Origin: Lentisphaerae bacterium WC36
GTDB lineage: Bacteria; Verrucomicrobiota; Lentisphaeria; Victivallales; SZUA-371
Direction: 5' to 3'
Assembly: GCA_020683205.1 (NCBI GenBank)
Contig: CP085689.1
Span: forward strand, 1,798,001-1,862,000
DNA: 64,000 nucleotides
This document shows, one piece after another, positions 19,033 to 28,247 of this stretch. Numbering within the stretch: position 1 is the first letter of the stretch; each line of letters opens with the position of its first letter. The position numbers were made by a program, and so were the translations under genes. Under the pieces are notes generated by a model, which was given only the letters and a program-made list of their open reading frames with translations, had not been told where the DNA came from and made no database searches.

Positions 19033-20289
19033 TTATACAACAAGTTCTACAGTGCCATTTTTTCGTGCTTCTTCAGCCTTAAAGACAGCAAGGTGAGTTT
19101 CTAAACTCACGTCTGGCCCTGAAATAATCATCGTTTGATCGTTTGCCAAATTTGCTTCAATAAAGTTTTTAACAACACCACGATCTCCGCCGTCATGATG
19201 GTCTAATAATGAATCATTATTTAATCCAACATTTATCGTTTTAGTTTGTTCATTAATAAAGTCAAAAATTTCAATTTTATTCTCTTCAACAGTAATTTGT
19301 GCCTTAGTTCCATAAATTATCGACTTGCGCCCAGAATTTGCGGAAAAAGCTGTCATCATAAAACTTGCAGAAGAATGATTTTGAAATTCAATATTTACCA
19401 ATTGATTATCAACAACATCATTATCACATGCATAAACACAGCGTCCATATGGACCCGTTCTTAATGCTTCCTCAATATTTACTCTATTCGGTTCAGCAAC
19501 AACCGTATCAAGAGGTCGCCCTAATTGACCATTTTCTAGGAATCTATTATAGATTCTTTTTGCCGAATAAGGGCAATTTTTTTCAATATGCTTAGGGCAA
19601 TCTAAACAACGTTCAGGAGCTCCTTGTGGTTGTTCAGTTTTTTTAAAATGACGCAATGAAGCAAAGGATGACACCCGTGCTATTTTTTGATCCATAATAT
19701 ACTGAATCCAATCTAAATCATGACATGACTTTGATAGAAGCATAAAAGTTGAATCCGATTCTTTACGCCAATTTCCTCGAACATAAGAGTGAACATGACG
19801 CCAAGAACCTACAGGTTCAACGTGCTGAATATTAACAATGTCTCCAGCCACTCCAGAATTAATAATTTCTTTGAGCTTCTGAGAATAATTTGTATAGCGT
19901 AAAACATGGCAAACTGAAAAAATTATGCCATTTTGCTTCACAGCATCAACAATTCTACGACAATCATCTTCAGTTGTAGCCATTGGTTTCTCAAGTAAAA
20001 TGTTATACTTCAAATTGGCAAACGCAATTGCTGGTGCTGCATGCATATCGTCGTGAGTACAAATCACAACTGCATCTGCAATTTTTTCACCAACAGCTAC
20101 AACTTCACTCCAACAGTTAAAAACCATCTCTTTAGGAAGATCAAAATCTTTAATCATCTTTTGACGACGATGATCATCTGGGCCAGCAACTCCAACAATT
20201 CTACATTTCAGAGGAGCCTCCTTAGCATACTGAGCGTATGCTTCTCCACGACTACCTGGTCCAACTATAATTACTTCTACTGCTTTCAT
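19033..20289 (-). CDS. Gfo/Idh/MocA family oxidoreductase, cytosolic
   Basis: NAD(P)-dependent oxidoreductase of 418 residues without a signal peptide, so probably the cytosolic counterpart of its exported neighbour. The Rossmann segment VEVIIVGPGSRGEAYAQY is at the start and ILLEKPMATTEDD gives the conserved EKP. A Cys cluster of the form C-LD-C-P-(x7)-C-P-Y-S lies near residue 240; this cluster is seen in one branch of the family and could bind metal. It starts 21 bases after the DUF1080 stop, with AAAAGG before its ATG. Likely job: interconverting 3-keto and hydroxyl sugars inside the cell; inferred from context. Confidence 0.88.
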   Translation of the reverse strand: MKAVEVIIVGPGSRGEAYAQYAKEAPLKCRIVGVAGPDDHRRQKMIKDFDLPKEMVFNCWSEVVAVGEKIADAVVICTHDDMHAAPAIAFANLKYNILLEKPMATTEDDCRRIVDAVKQNGIIFSVCHVLRYTNYSQKLKEIINSGVAGDIVNIQHVEPVGSWRHVHSYVRGNWRKESDSTFMLLSKSCHDLDWIQYIMDQKIARVSSFASLRHFKKTEQPQGAPERCLDCPKHIEKNCPYSAKRIYNRFLENGQLGRPLDTVVAEPNRVNIEEALRTGPYGRCVYACDNDVVDNQLVNIEFQNHSSASFMMTAFSANSGRKSIIYGTKAQITVEENKIEIFDFINEQTKTINVGLNNDSLLDHHDGGDRGVVKNFIEANLANDQTMIISGPDVSLETHLAVFKAEEARKNGTVELVV

Positions 20290-20310
20290 AACCTTTTCCC
20301 ATATAGTTTC

Positions 20311-22215
20311 TTAAAGTTCTTGAATTACAATATTTCTCCATTGAACTTTAATACCGCCCCCATCATGAATTTGTAATGCAATACGACCAACAGCTGCACC
20401 AATTTTAGCATCTTCGATATCAGCCATTTGTACCCCATTCAACCATGTTGTAATTCTATTGCCTACTACTTTGATTCGCATTTTATTCCATTCACCAACT
20501 TTAAGAGCTGATTCTTTATCATTAGGAATTTTAGCTAACCAACCACGACCATAAGATTCATAAATACCTCCTGTATCACGATTTTTCGGTGCAACTTCTA
20601 CTTGCCATCCTGAAACTCTTGTCCCTTTTACTTTTGAGCGGATAAATACTCCACTATTACCATTTGAAAGCTGTTTAAACTCTAAATTTAAATCAAAGTT
20701 TTTATAATATCTTTCAGTTCCTAAGTAACCATATTTTTTCTTCGGTCCACTTTCACACACCAATAAACCGTCTTTAACATACCATTTTTCTTCACCAAAA
20801 TTTTTCCATCCTGTTAAATCTTTACCATTAAACAACGATACTGGTGCTGATTTTTTCTTAGGTAATTCTTTTACTTTAATATCTTTAAACCAAATTTTTG
20901 CGCCATGATCTTGTAAACAAATATGCCCAATTGGAGAAAGTCCATATTCTGGTTTATCACTCCATTTACCACTATTTCTTCTTTCAAACCAATCTTTATT
21001 CCAAGTTGTAAATTCTAAAAGTTTTTTACCATTCAACCAATGCTCAACATGACCATTATCAAAAACAATTTTTGAATTATTCCATTCACCTGGAGGGTTT
21101 AATTTTTTCTTTGAATCGTCAGCTAAATGCATTGCATAATTTCCACCTGCTTGACACCAAGGTTGTAATTCACCAACATTTTCTTTCACACCCATGCTTT
21201 TATTGTAAGCAATTAAACCATTTCGATTCATAGCTGCAAAATTTTTATCATCAATAATTTGATATTCAGGTCCTGTTAGATATGGAGCATCACCAAACAT
21301 TTTATCTTCAACAACGTGATACATAATTCCACTATTTGCACCTTTACCAATTTTCCAATCAACTGAGAATACAAAATTTTCATATTGTTTTTTAGTAATG
21401 ATATCTCCACCTAAATCACCACCTTTTCCTAATGCGACCAAGCAGTCATCTTCAATAACCCAACCTTCTACGTTGCCACCATTGTACATTTTCCAGTTAT
21501 CAAGACTTTTACCATCAAATAAGCTTTTCCATGGAATATTACTATATTTTTCAAGCTCTTGAGTTTCTGGTAATTCTTTAATTTTTATATTTTTAAACCA
21601 TAATTTTGAACCATGACCAAGAAATGCAATATGCCCTTTTTTATTTCCTAGACCTGGATGATTTTTACGGTCTACAGTTCTACCATTTTTGACGTATAAA
21701 CTAATATCACCATCAACAATTGTTACACCATTAAGAATAACTTTTATATTGTTTCCATTAGCAATCACTTCTTGAGTGTTCCATTCTCCAACAGGTTTTA
21801 AATAGCCGCGAAGTGCTGGAATAACTCCATAAACTGAACCGTGATATTGATAACACTGTAGCTTATTATATTTTGTTGCAGTATTATCTAAAATTTGTAA
21901 TTCCATTCCTACATAATCAGCATCTCCAGACATTGGCGTTCTGATTCCCAAGCCATTATTTGCGCCGGCTGTCAATTTAAAATCAAACTTCATATGAAAA
22001 TTGCTATACTCTTTTTTAGTATAAAGATTACCACCGCTGCCCTGCCCAGGTTTTACAGCAATAACACCCTCTTCAACAACATATGCATTTTTATTACCCG
22101 TCCATTTATCAAGATTTTTTCCATCAAATAAAGACTGCCAATTTGAACATTCTTTAGCAAAAGTCAAATTTGGACCTAACATCATAAGAGCTAAAAGTAG
22201 AGATTTTTTAAACAT
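20311..22215 (-). CDS. Three-domain DUF1080 protein (3-keto-disaccharide hydrolase family), secreted
   Basis: Secreted protein of 634 residues with an N-terminal signal peptide (..LLLALMMLGPNLTFAK). It contains three DUF1080 (concanavalin-like) domains, each opening with a version of SLFDGK-L--W and ending with WFKNIKIKELP-like text: about 25-215, 228-452 and 457-634. DUF1080 proteins hydrolyse 3-keto-glucosides and other 3-keto-glycosides, and their jelly-roll also suits carbohydrate binding. Three copies in one chain is unusual, as one is the common number. It is the first gene of an operon with two Gfo/Idh/MocA oxidoreductases and is divergent from the kinase-sigma pair. AGGGA precedes the ATG. 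Confidence 0.9.
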   Translation of the reverse strand: MFKKSLLLALMMLGPNLTFAKECSNWQSLFDGKNLDKWTGNKNAYVVEEGVIAVKPGQGSGGNLYTKKEYSNFHMKFDFKLTAGANNGLGIRTPMSGDADYVGMELQILDNTATKYNKLQCYQYHGSVYGVIPALRGYLKPVGEWNTQEVIANGNNIKVILNGVTIVDGDISLYVKNGRTVDRKNHPGLGNKKGHIAFLGHGSKLWFKNIKIKELPETQELEKYSNIPWKSLFDGKSLDNWKMYNGGNVEGWVIEDDCLVALGKGGDLGGDIITKKQYENFVFSVDWKIGKGANSGIMYHVVEDKMFGDAPYLTGPEYQIIDDKNFAAMNRNGLIAYNKSMGVKENVGELQPWCQAGGNYAMHLADDSKKKLNPPGEWNNSKIVFDNGHVEHWLNGKKLLEFTTWNKDWFERRNSGKWSDKPEYGLSPIGHICLQDHGAKIWFKDIKVKELPKKKSAPVSLFNGKDLTGWKNFGEEKWYVKDGLLVCESGPKKKYGYLGTERYYKNFDLNLEFKQLSNGNSGVFIRSKVKGTRVSGWQVEVAPKNRDTGGIYESYGRGWLAKIPNDKESALKVGEWNKMRIKVVGNRITTWLNGVQMADIEDAKIGAAVGRIALQIHDGGGIKVQWRNIVIQEL

Positions 22216-22449
22216 ATTTTTATTTCCCTGTTTTAATTATTTTCAATATTTATAGCTTAATTTTTTTTTAACCAAAATATTTTATGGTCGACTCTATAAC
22301 GAGGGGAAAATTAAAACTTCACAGTAAAAATGCAAAAATATCAAATTTTTTTGAAATTTAAAAATAACTGTTGTAAAATCAACTTTATTGACTTATCCTA
22401 TTATGATGGAATAACTGAAGGATATTTCTAAAAAAGGGAAAAAGAAGAA

Positions 22450-24633
22450 ATGGTTACGAAGTTTAATTTACAAGAGAAGCAGTTTGTTGATTCTCGCCAA
22501 CAAATGGAATATTTATATACTCAGGCTTTTGAAAGTGTTTGCACTTCTGACTCTGAGTCAGCTATCCTAGAAGAGATTCGCAATGATAGTGAACGTTATA
22601 CTATTATTAAAACTATTGCTGAAGGCGGCGCGAAATTTATACACTTGGTTGAAGATATTGTAACTGGGCGTACTCTCGCAATGGCTGTACGAAAAGAAAA
22701 ATCTTCAGATGAAGAAAGTGAAGGTTTTTTACGTGAAGCAAGAATAACCTCGGTGCTTCAACATCCAAATATTTTACCTGTTTACGACATGGGTATTAAT
22801 GAACAACAGCAACCATTTTTCACAATGAAGTATATTGAGGGAGAAAACCTCCGCCAATTATTAGAAAATGATAAAATTTCATTAAGTGATAAAATTGATA
22901 TTTTTTATAAAGTTTGCGATGCGGTTGCTTATGCACACAGTTGTGGTGTTTTGCACCTTGATTTAAAACCTGAAAATATTCAAATCAGCAGTTACGGAGA
23001 AGTTTTGGTCTGCGATTGGGGATTAGCAGAAATCCTTGATTCACACTGCAATGACCCACACATTGAACGCTACTCTTTCGATAAAATTGAACAAAAACAA
23101 AATTTACACTGTTCAATTAAAGGCACACCTGGTTATATGGCTCCAGAACAAGTACTTCAAGGGCGACGTAAAGACCAGCGAACCGATATTTTTACACTTG
23201 GGGCAATTTTGTATGAAATTATTACCAGTAAACCTGCTATAAATGGTGGTATAGAAGAATGTTTAAACCAAACGGAATCTAATCCAACAATTTGTTTTGG
23301 TGACACGGCACCACAAGAAAGTTTATTAGCAATTGCCTACAAATGTATGCAACTAGATCCTGAAATGCGTTATCAATGTGTGGACGAAGTTATTATAGAC
23401 TTGAAAGCATATCGAGAAGGCTTTGTCACTTCTGCAGAGGAGGCTCCCCTTTGGCGCCATCTCCAGCTTTTTTACAAAAGACATCAAACAACAGTACAGT
23501 TAACAGGCATATTCTGCTTAATAGTGATAATTGCAACCATTTTTTCATTTATTTCAATACATAAAAGTGAACAAGCTGCAATTGCGGCGCATGACGCACT
23601 ACTCTTAGAACAAAGAGAACGAGCTAGGCTTGGACGAGAGGCTGCGCCACGAATATTTAAACAAGCTGAGCAATTTTTCTCTCAAGGAAATTTCATCAAA
23701 GCTAAAGAGCGAGCTGAAACAGCATTAATGTTAGATGATAAAAGTGCCAAAGTACGTACATTATTAGGGATACTTCTTTTTATGGAAAGAAAGTATGAGC
23801 GTGCAAATAATCTTTTAAAATCTGCAAATACGCCACTAGAAAAAAGCGTTCGCGATTTAAACAACCTTTATTGTCAAAAAAAATATACTCCAGACCAAGA
23901 AAGGACGTCTATTAATAACTTACTTTTGTACTGTAGTAGACTAATGCCGACTCCATTAACAATTGCACTCTGTTTTAATTGGATCAACAGTGAAAATAAA
24001 GCTTTTCAAAATAAAGCTATGTGGTCGTTAAAAGTGTCAAAAGAACTTAGTATGAGAGTTCTAAATTCTGTGGCTAAATGTAATAATGAAAATATTAAAA
24101 ATTATATCCTATCTCAAGTGCTTCACCAATTAGAACAAGACCCAGAGTGGTTACAACGACGAATTCCAGCAACCTTAGGAATGCAATTAAGCACTAATGA
24201 CCAAATAAAAAAAAGATTTAAAGCGTTGATACCTGCAAACTTAGCACTTGGACAACATGTTTTTTCTAATGGCGGCGACGAACGTTATGCGTCTTATGCT
24301 GTTGATGGCGAAACTAAAGGCGAATTCTGGGCGGGAAACCCATTTCCGGCTCATATCACGGTTGACTTAAATAGAGAAACCATTGTGAAAAAATTTAAAG
24401 TTTATTTTTACTATGGACCAGAAAAAGAGCGCTATTATCAATATTTAATTCAAACTTCTGTAGACGGCATAATTTACCAGACAGTTGTTGACCAATCATC
24501 AAACAAAAAATATAGTAGTCCAGTACCATTTGAACATAATCTGCCACCAATTTCAGCACGTTATGTTCGTTTAGTGGTGACGCATAATAGCGCGAATGAA
24601 GCGGTTCATGTCAATGAGTTAGAGGTTTTTTAA
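22450..24633 (+). CDS. Membrane Ser/Thr protein kinase with TPR and C-terminal discoidin domain
   Basis: Transmembrane kinase of 727 residues. The kinase domain (about 50-325) has HLDLKPEN as catalytic loop (near 169), CDWGLA in place of DFG (near 187), GTPGYMAPEQ and TDIFTLGAILYE. The Gly-rich loop is IAEGGAKFI. The beta-3 segment reads TLAMAVRKEK, so Ala sits where the VAIK lysine is expected and nearby Arg/Lys may substitute. One membrane segment (about 348-370) is followed by a helical, TPR-like part (about 395-460). The end (597-727) is an F5/8-type C domain (SYAVDGETKGEFWAG ... ARYVRLVVTH), which usually binds glycans. Kinase inside and sugar-binding domain outside suggest a receptor. 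Its stop codon overlaps the sigma-factor start (TAATG). Confidence 0.88.
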   Translation: MVTKFNLQEKQFVDSRQQMEYLYTQAFESVCTSDSESAILEEIRNDSERYTIIKTIAEGGAKFIHLVEDIVTGRTLAMAVRKEKSSDEESEGFLREARITSVLQHPNILPVYDMGINEQQQPFFTMKYIEGENLRQLLENDKISLSDKIDIFYKVCDAVAYAHSCGVLHLDLKPENIQISSYGEVLVCDWGLAEILDSHCNDPHIERYSFDKIEQKQNLHCSIKGTPGYMAPEQVLQGRRKDQRTDIFTLGAILYEIITSKPAINGGIEECLNQTESNPTICFGDTAPQESLLAIAYKCMQLDPEMRYQCVDEVIIDLKAYREGFVTSAEEAPLWRHLQLFYKRHQTTVQLTGIFCLIVIIATIFSFISIHKSEQAAIAAHDALLLEQRERARLGREAAPRIFKQAEQFFSQGNFIKAKERAETALMLDDKSAKVRTLLGILLFMERKYERANNLLKSANTPLEKSVRDLNNLYCQKKYTPDQERTSINNLLLYCSRLMPTPLTIALCFNWINSENKAFQNKAMWSLKVSKELSMRVLNSVAKCNNENIKNYILSQVLHQLEQDPEWLQRRIPATLGMQLSTNDQIKKRFKALIPANLALGQHVFSNGGDERYASYAVDGETKGEFWAGNPFPAHITVDLNRETIVKKFKVYFYYGPEKERYYQYLIQTSVDGIIYQTVVDQSSNKKYSSPVPFEHNLPPISARYVRLVVTHNSANEAVHVNELEVF

Positions 24634-25223
24634 TGTCAGAATTATATACAAGAGTTACACTATTAAACAAAGTACGTTCAACAAACTCAGAAACTGCGTG
24701 GGTTGAATATGTTTCATATTATAAAGGTTATATTTATGCTTTATTAAAAGGTATGGATGTACCAAATCACGATCGTGATGACTTACTGCAAGTTATATTG
24801 TTAAAGTGTTGGAAATATTTACCAGAATTTGAATATAATCCAAACCGTTGCAAATTCCGCTCATGGTTGACAATTATGGTGCGTAATACGGTGCGAGATC
24901 ATTTCAAGGCTAAATCATATCGAAGCAAACAGTTAGAAACTGATATTGAGCCATTAGCAAACTCTTTGGAATCAGATGACAATATCGAAGTTTATGCTGA
25001 AAAAGAGTGGCGCATATATGTGGCGGAATTAGCGTGGGAAACTGTTAGCAAGGAGTTTAAAGACACTGTAATTGAAGCATTTGTGCGTCGCGCAAACGGT
25101 GAAAAACTTGCTGATATTGCACAAAAGTTAAATATTGCGCAGAGTTCAGTTTCAACCTATGAAACACGTGTTAGAAGAGCAATAGCTAAAGAAATTGTCC
25201 GCTTAGAAAGCTTCCTCGCATAA
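24633..25223 (+). CDS. ECF-type RNA polymerase sigma factor
   Basis: Sigma-70-family protein of 196 residues with only regions 2 and 4. Region 2 covers DRDDLLQVILLKCWKYLPEF...FRSWLTIMVRNTVRDHFK (about 48-95). Region 4 is the C-terminal helix-turn-helix LADIAQKLNIAQSSVSTYETR (about 150-175). The ATG overlaps the kinase stop codon by one base, which points to translational coupling. No anti-sigma gene is present. ECF factors paired with Ser/Thr kinases are common in Planctomycetota and Lentisphaerota, where phosphorylation rather than an anti-sigma factor is thought to control activity. The divergent DUF1080 operon is a natural candidate target. Confidence 0.92.
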   Translation: MSELYTRVTLLNKVRSTNSETAWVEYVSYYKGYIYALLKGMDVPNHDRDDLLQVILLKCWKYLPEFEYNPNRCKFRSWLTIMVRNTVRDHFKAKSYRSKQLETDIEPLANSLESDDNIEVYAEKEWRIYVAELAWETVSKEFKDTVIEAFVRRANGEKLADIAQKLNIAQSSVSTYETRVRRAIAKEIVRLESFLA

Positions 25224-25542
25224 AGCTATAGTTGAGAAGAATTCTATGCTCTAAATTGATGTATATTTATATGTAAAATACTATAATTAAAATATTTAAT
25301 TATAATATTTAAAAAATATAATTTTTACTCTTTTAGAAAATCATTTTATAATATTTAATTGCCGAAGCTTATATTAATTCAACAAAATCACTAAGGAAGA
25401 AAAAGAGCACTTTTTTATTTTTATTAACCAAAATTAGTTTTATTTACTTCAACGGCTAAAATTTAGTTCAAAGTCAAAACTATCAGTTTAAAAAATACTC
25501 TGAGTTCTAAGCTTAATAACACAATCTTTATTGTAATTTAAA
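25224..25542. other. AT-rich intergenic region
   Basis: No gene or RNA recognised in these 319 bases; it separates the sigma-factor gene from a convergent decaying region. Confidence 0.5.
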
Positions 25543-26196
25543 TTAATTAGAAATAATTTTCATTTTAAAGGTCTTATATTTAAAATAGGCTCTATAGTAC
25601 CATTTAATAAACTTATCAATTAAATTAACTGGTATTGTGGCATCTTATTTAATTAATAAGCCATTCATGTCACTAAATTCAGTTTTAATTAACTGACCAT
25701 TTTTATAAAACAAAATTCTACTATCTTTTAAACCGCTACTCCCTAATTGCATTTTCCATATTGTACCATACCATTAACTGGCTTACCATCTAAATAATGA
25801 CAATCACTTACAAGTTTACCATGAAAATTATAAATTTTAGTATTTAAAATCTGATCTCTTTTGAAAATTATTTCAAATTTCATACAATTTCCATCAATAT
25901 AACACCTTTTTCCCATTCCAATATCTAAAATATCTCACTTCGCTAAGGTCATTTTTATTTTTAATTATTTTTTCATAAAACGTGCCATGCTTTATTTGAA
26001 AAATTTAAACCCATAATAAAAATAGTAGATTTCGTTATATTCAGTTTTGGTTGAAAAACTTTTAGCTTTAAAAAAATATATGTTACAAACAAAAATAAAA
26101 ATTGCTATTATGAAAAAAATCGTTTTGTTTTCTGTTTTATCACCTGCTTTTTTCCATTTTTTTAAAACACCTTCTTTGATATCTATATTTTATCAT
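25543..26196 (-). pseudogene. Broken membrane-anchored MORN-like repeat protein
   Basis: No single frame is open, but one protein can be stitched together from three frames in order. The pieces are an N-terminal stretch ending in a membrane anchor (TIFFIIAIFIFVCNIYFF), then IKHGTFYEKIIKNKNDLSEV, then KRCYIDGNCMKFEIIF..., then NFHGKLVSDCHYLDGKPVNG. They are followed by SRILFYKNGQLIKTEFSDMN, an in-frame TAA at 25645-25647, and DATIPVNLIDKFIKW to a final stop at 25543. The G-x-x-x-x-Y/F spacing resembles MORN_2/YwqK-type repeats. At least four frameshifts and one nonsense codon are needed, so it is not functional as read. Confidence 0.6.
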
Positions 26197-26273
26197 TATT
26201 GTCTCTTTTTCCTGTAGCTTACCCCCCTATTTATTGCTAATTTTCTCGAAAACAAAATATTAATTTAAATATT

Positions 26274-26834
26274 TTATTCTATATAAGGGCTATAATTAAA
26301 AAATGCTTTCGTAAAAATGATTAATATTTCGGTCCCGGCATAAATAATAATTTCACCATCTTTTTTTTCAAAAGAAAGTCGATTACGAACAATCCCCGAT
26401 TTATAAAGCGTTCTAACTCTTTTTGAATATTTTCTCAAATAATAAATATCAACTTTTTCAGCATAAGAACTAGAATGTACTTGATCACTTATAACCATGT
26501 AAACCATCAGGTTTGAGTCCATTACAATTTCTCTGACTAATCTGATTTCATATTTATCATTGGGATAATTTTCTTTATAAAATTTATTCCAAATATCTTT
26601 GTGATTAATATTTTTATATTCCATTTTTAATCGTTTTTCTAAAGGCCTCATTCTTGTATCTAAATCTTTTAATATTTTTTTATACTCAAGATTTTGCTTA
26701 TAAGTTAAACCTTTTATATGATAATTGTTTGATAAGTTTTCTATATTTTTTTTATTGATATTAGCATCAAAATTACATTGACAACAATATGGTATCAATG
26801 TAATTGCAATATTAATTAATGGTGGCATTAGCAT
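26274..26834 (-). CDS. Hypothetical exported protein
   Basis: Unrecognised protein of 186 residues. The first 20 residues (..INIAITLIPYCCQC) look like a signal peptide or lipoprotein signal. The mature part is Lys/Tyr-rich with a helical stretch (about 45-90) and a beta-rich C-terminus (VRNRLSFEKKDGEIIIYAG). Its ATG (26832-26834) overlaps the stop codon of a broken upstream frame, so it was once translationally coupled to that gene. It is the only intact frame in a run of decaying minus-strand genes and may itself be degenerating. Confidence 0.5.
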   Translation of the reverse strand: MLMPPLINIAITLIPYCCQCNFDANINKKNIENLSNNYHIKGLTYKQNLEYKKILKDLDTRMRPLEKRLKMEYKNINHKDIWNKFYKENYPNDKYEIRLVREIVMDSNLMVYMVISDQVHSSSYAEKVDIYYLRKYSKRVRTLYKSGIVRNRLSFEKKDGEIIIYAGTEILIIFTKAFFNYSPYIE

Positions 26835-27008
26835 TTTTTTATCTCCGATAAGTTATCCGTTTTAGGTTTAAATGGTAAATATTTAACACCATATTTATCA
26901 CAAAGTTTAAAAACAACTTGAGCATATTTAAGAGCGTAATGTTTTACATTTCCCGTTCTCAGGCTTTACAAAAATATGATATATCCCTTAGATTTATGTT
27001 CTTTTAAC
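26828..27008 (-). pseudogene. Remnant of a small gene
   Basis: Two frames join into one plausible peptide: HKSKGYIIF / VKPENG followed by NVKHYALKYAQVVFKLCDK and YGVKYLPFKPKTDNLSEIKKC. A frameshift falls near 26960 and another near 26980, and no start codon is seen after the strong GGGGGAGG ribosome-like site at about 27012-27019. Its stop overlaps the start of the following 186-codon gene. Family not recognised. Confidence 0.4.
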
Positions 27009-27020
27009 CTCCCCCTTTTG

Positions 27021-27406
27021 TTAAGAATCTATTAAATAGCTCACTATTATATCAAGACCAAGGTCATAATAACTGTAGCTAACGTTTTGTACGAAACGTA
27101 CCCGATTACAAGGAAAATATTTATTAATACTTTTTTCACAAACAATTTTCTTTCGGATAAACTCATCTTTTATTCTACAATTTTTAACTATACTTTGTGG
27201 CAAATTTCGAATATACTTTTTGTAGAGCTCCTCTTCTTTTAGCACAACCACTGTAAGTTGATCACAATTATTTATCACATAATTAATATCGCCATTTTTA
27301 CAAGATTTTTCTAAAATTCTTTTTACAGGCTTAGTTTGAATTTGATTAAGCTCAATGGCTATCGAAAAAATAATTGGAATTGAATTGTTATTACCGTATT
27401 AATCAT
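27021..27406 (-). pseudogene. Hypothetical gene, probably frameshifted near its start
   Basis: The main frame (27021 to about 27390) reads IPIIFSIAIELNQIQTKPVK RILEKSCKNGDINYV... and ends VSYSYYDLGLDIIVSYLIDS. It has no ATG; only an internal GTG at 27278 is available. A short frame from ATG 27406 (MINTVITIQF) runs into it after a one-base shift near 27380 and would supply a hydrophobic export signal. Family not recognised. It lies in a run of similarly broken small genes for exported proteins. Confidence 0.45.
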
Positions 27407-27473
27407 ATTATTAATCTCTTTTAATTACTTATTGAAGGCGTACATCACACAATAAATCACATTTTTAATTTTT

Positions 27474-27978
27474 TTAAAATTTCGTATAATAATTTTGTCT
27501 CTTGGTGTAAATTTTAACGTTTCCAATTTCTTTTAGATCAAAAGTTATCAAATATCTATCTCCTTTATAAATTTCAATAGCAAACATTGAAAAATCAATA
27601 TCAATAGTACTATATGGAATAATAAGCTGAATTATTTTCCAAAAGAAATCTCTTTATCATCTTGAATGATGAATGCTGAAAACAGGTATCAATACAATTT
27701 TTTTTCACCAAACCATTTTATTATAATATATTCATATACCTCCGGATATTTGTAGAATATAATTTCAAATTTATTAGCATCTTCAATCATTTTATTCAGT
27801 AATATCTTGTGTCTTAATACATTTTCATCATTCATCCGCTTTCTAAGGTCAATAAATTTTTCTTTGTTTTTGTCTTTTTAATATTATTATTAACCCAGTA
27901 GGAAAAAATTAATTAACATGTTAATATTACTAGCTGTAAACTAGTAATAAATAAAATCAAATAATTTATTTTTTTCAT
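27474..27978 (-). pseudogene. Broken exported-protein gene
   Basis: The start MKKINYLILFITSLQLVILT is a clear export signal with AAGG upstream of the ATG at 27978, but a TAA follows directly after a Cys. The rest continues in other frames: KFIDLRKRMNDENVLRHKIL ... YEYIIIKWFGEKKLY, a TGA, YLFSAFIIQDDKEISFGK, then IIQLIIPYSTIDIDFSMFAI EIYKGDRYLITFDLKEIGNV to a stop at 27474. Two or more frameshifts and one or two stops. Family not recognised. Confidence 0.5.
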
Positions 27979-28247
27979 GCTATTAGCCTTATTTTTCCAA
28001 TTTTGCCCTCTTCTCCGTTTGAATCTAAAATACCACCTAGACATAAAAAGATAGCACTTATTAATCCTCCATTCAACTCAACAATATTTTTTACTAACTT
28101 ATATCTATTATAAAGATTTAACTACTTAATATAATACTCTAGGTTCTTTTGCCCACTTTATATTAACGACATAATAAACTCTTTACAAAAAAATCATTAC
28201 CTATTATCTTAAATTTATCAATGCATTGATATAAAAAGAGGCAAAAC

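Noticed and set aside
27474-27978. TGA read as Trp (alternative code)
   Set aside because: TGA ends well-supported genes such as the RND adaptor (61387-61389), and the broken gene also has a TAA stop and frameshifts.
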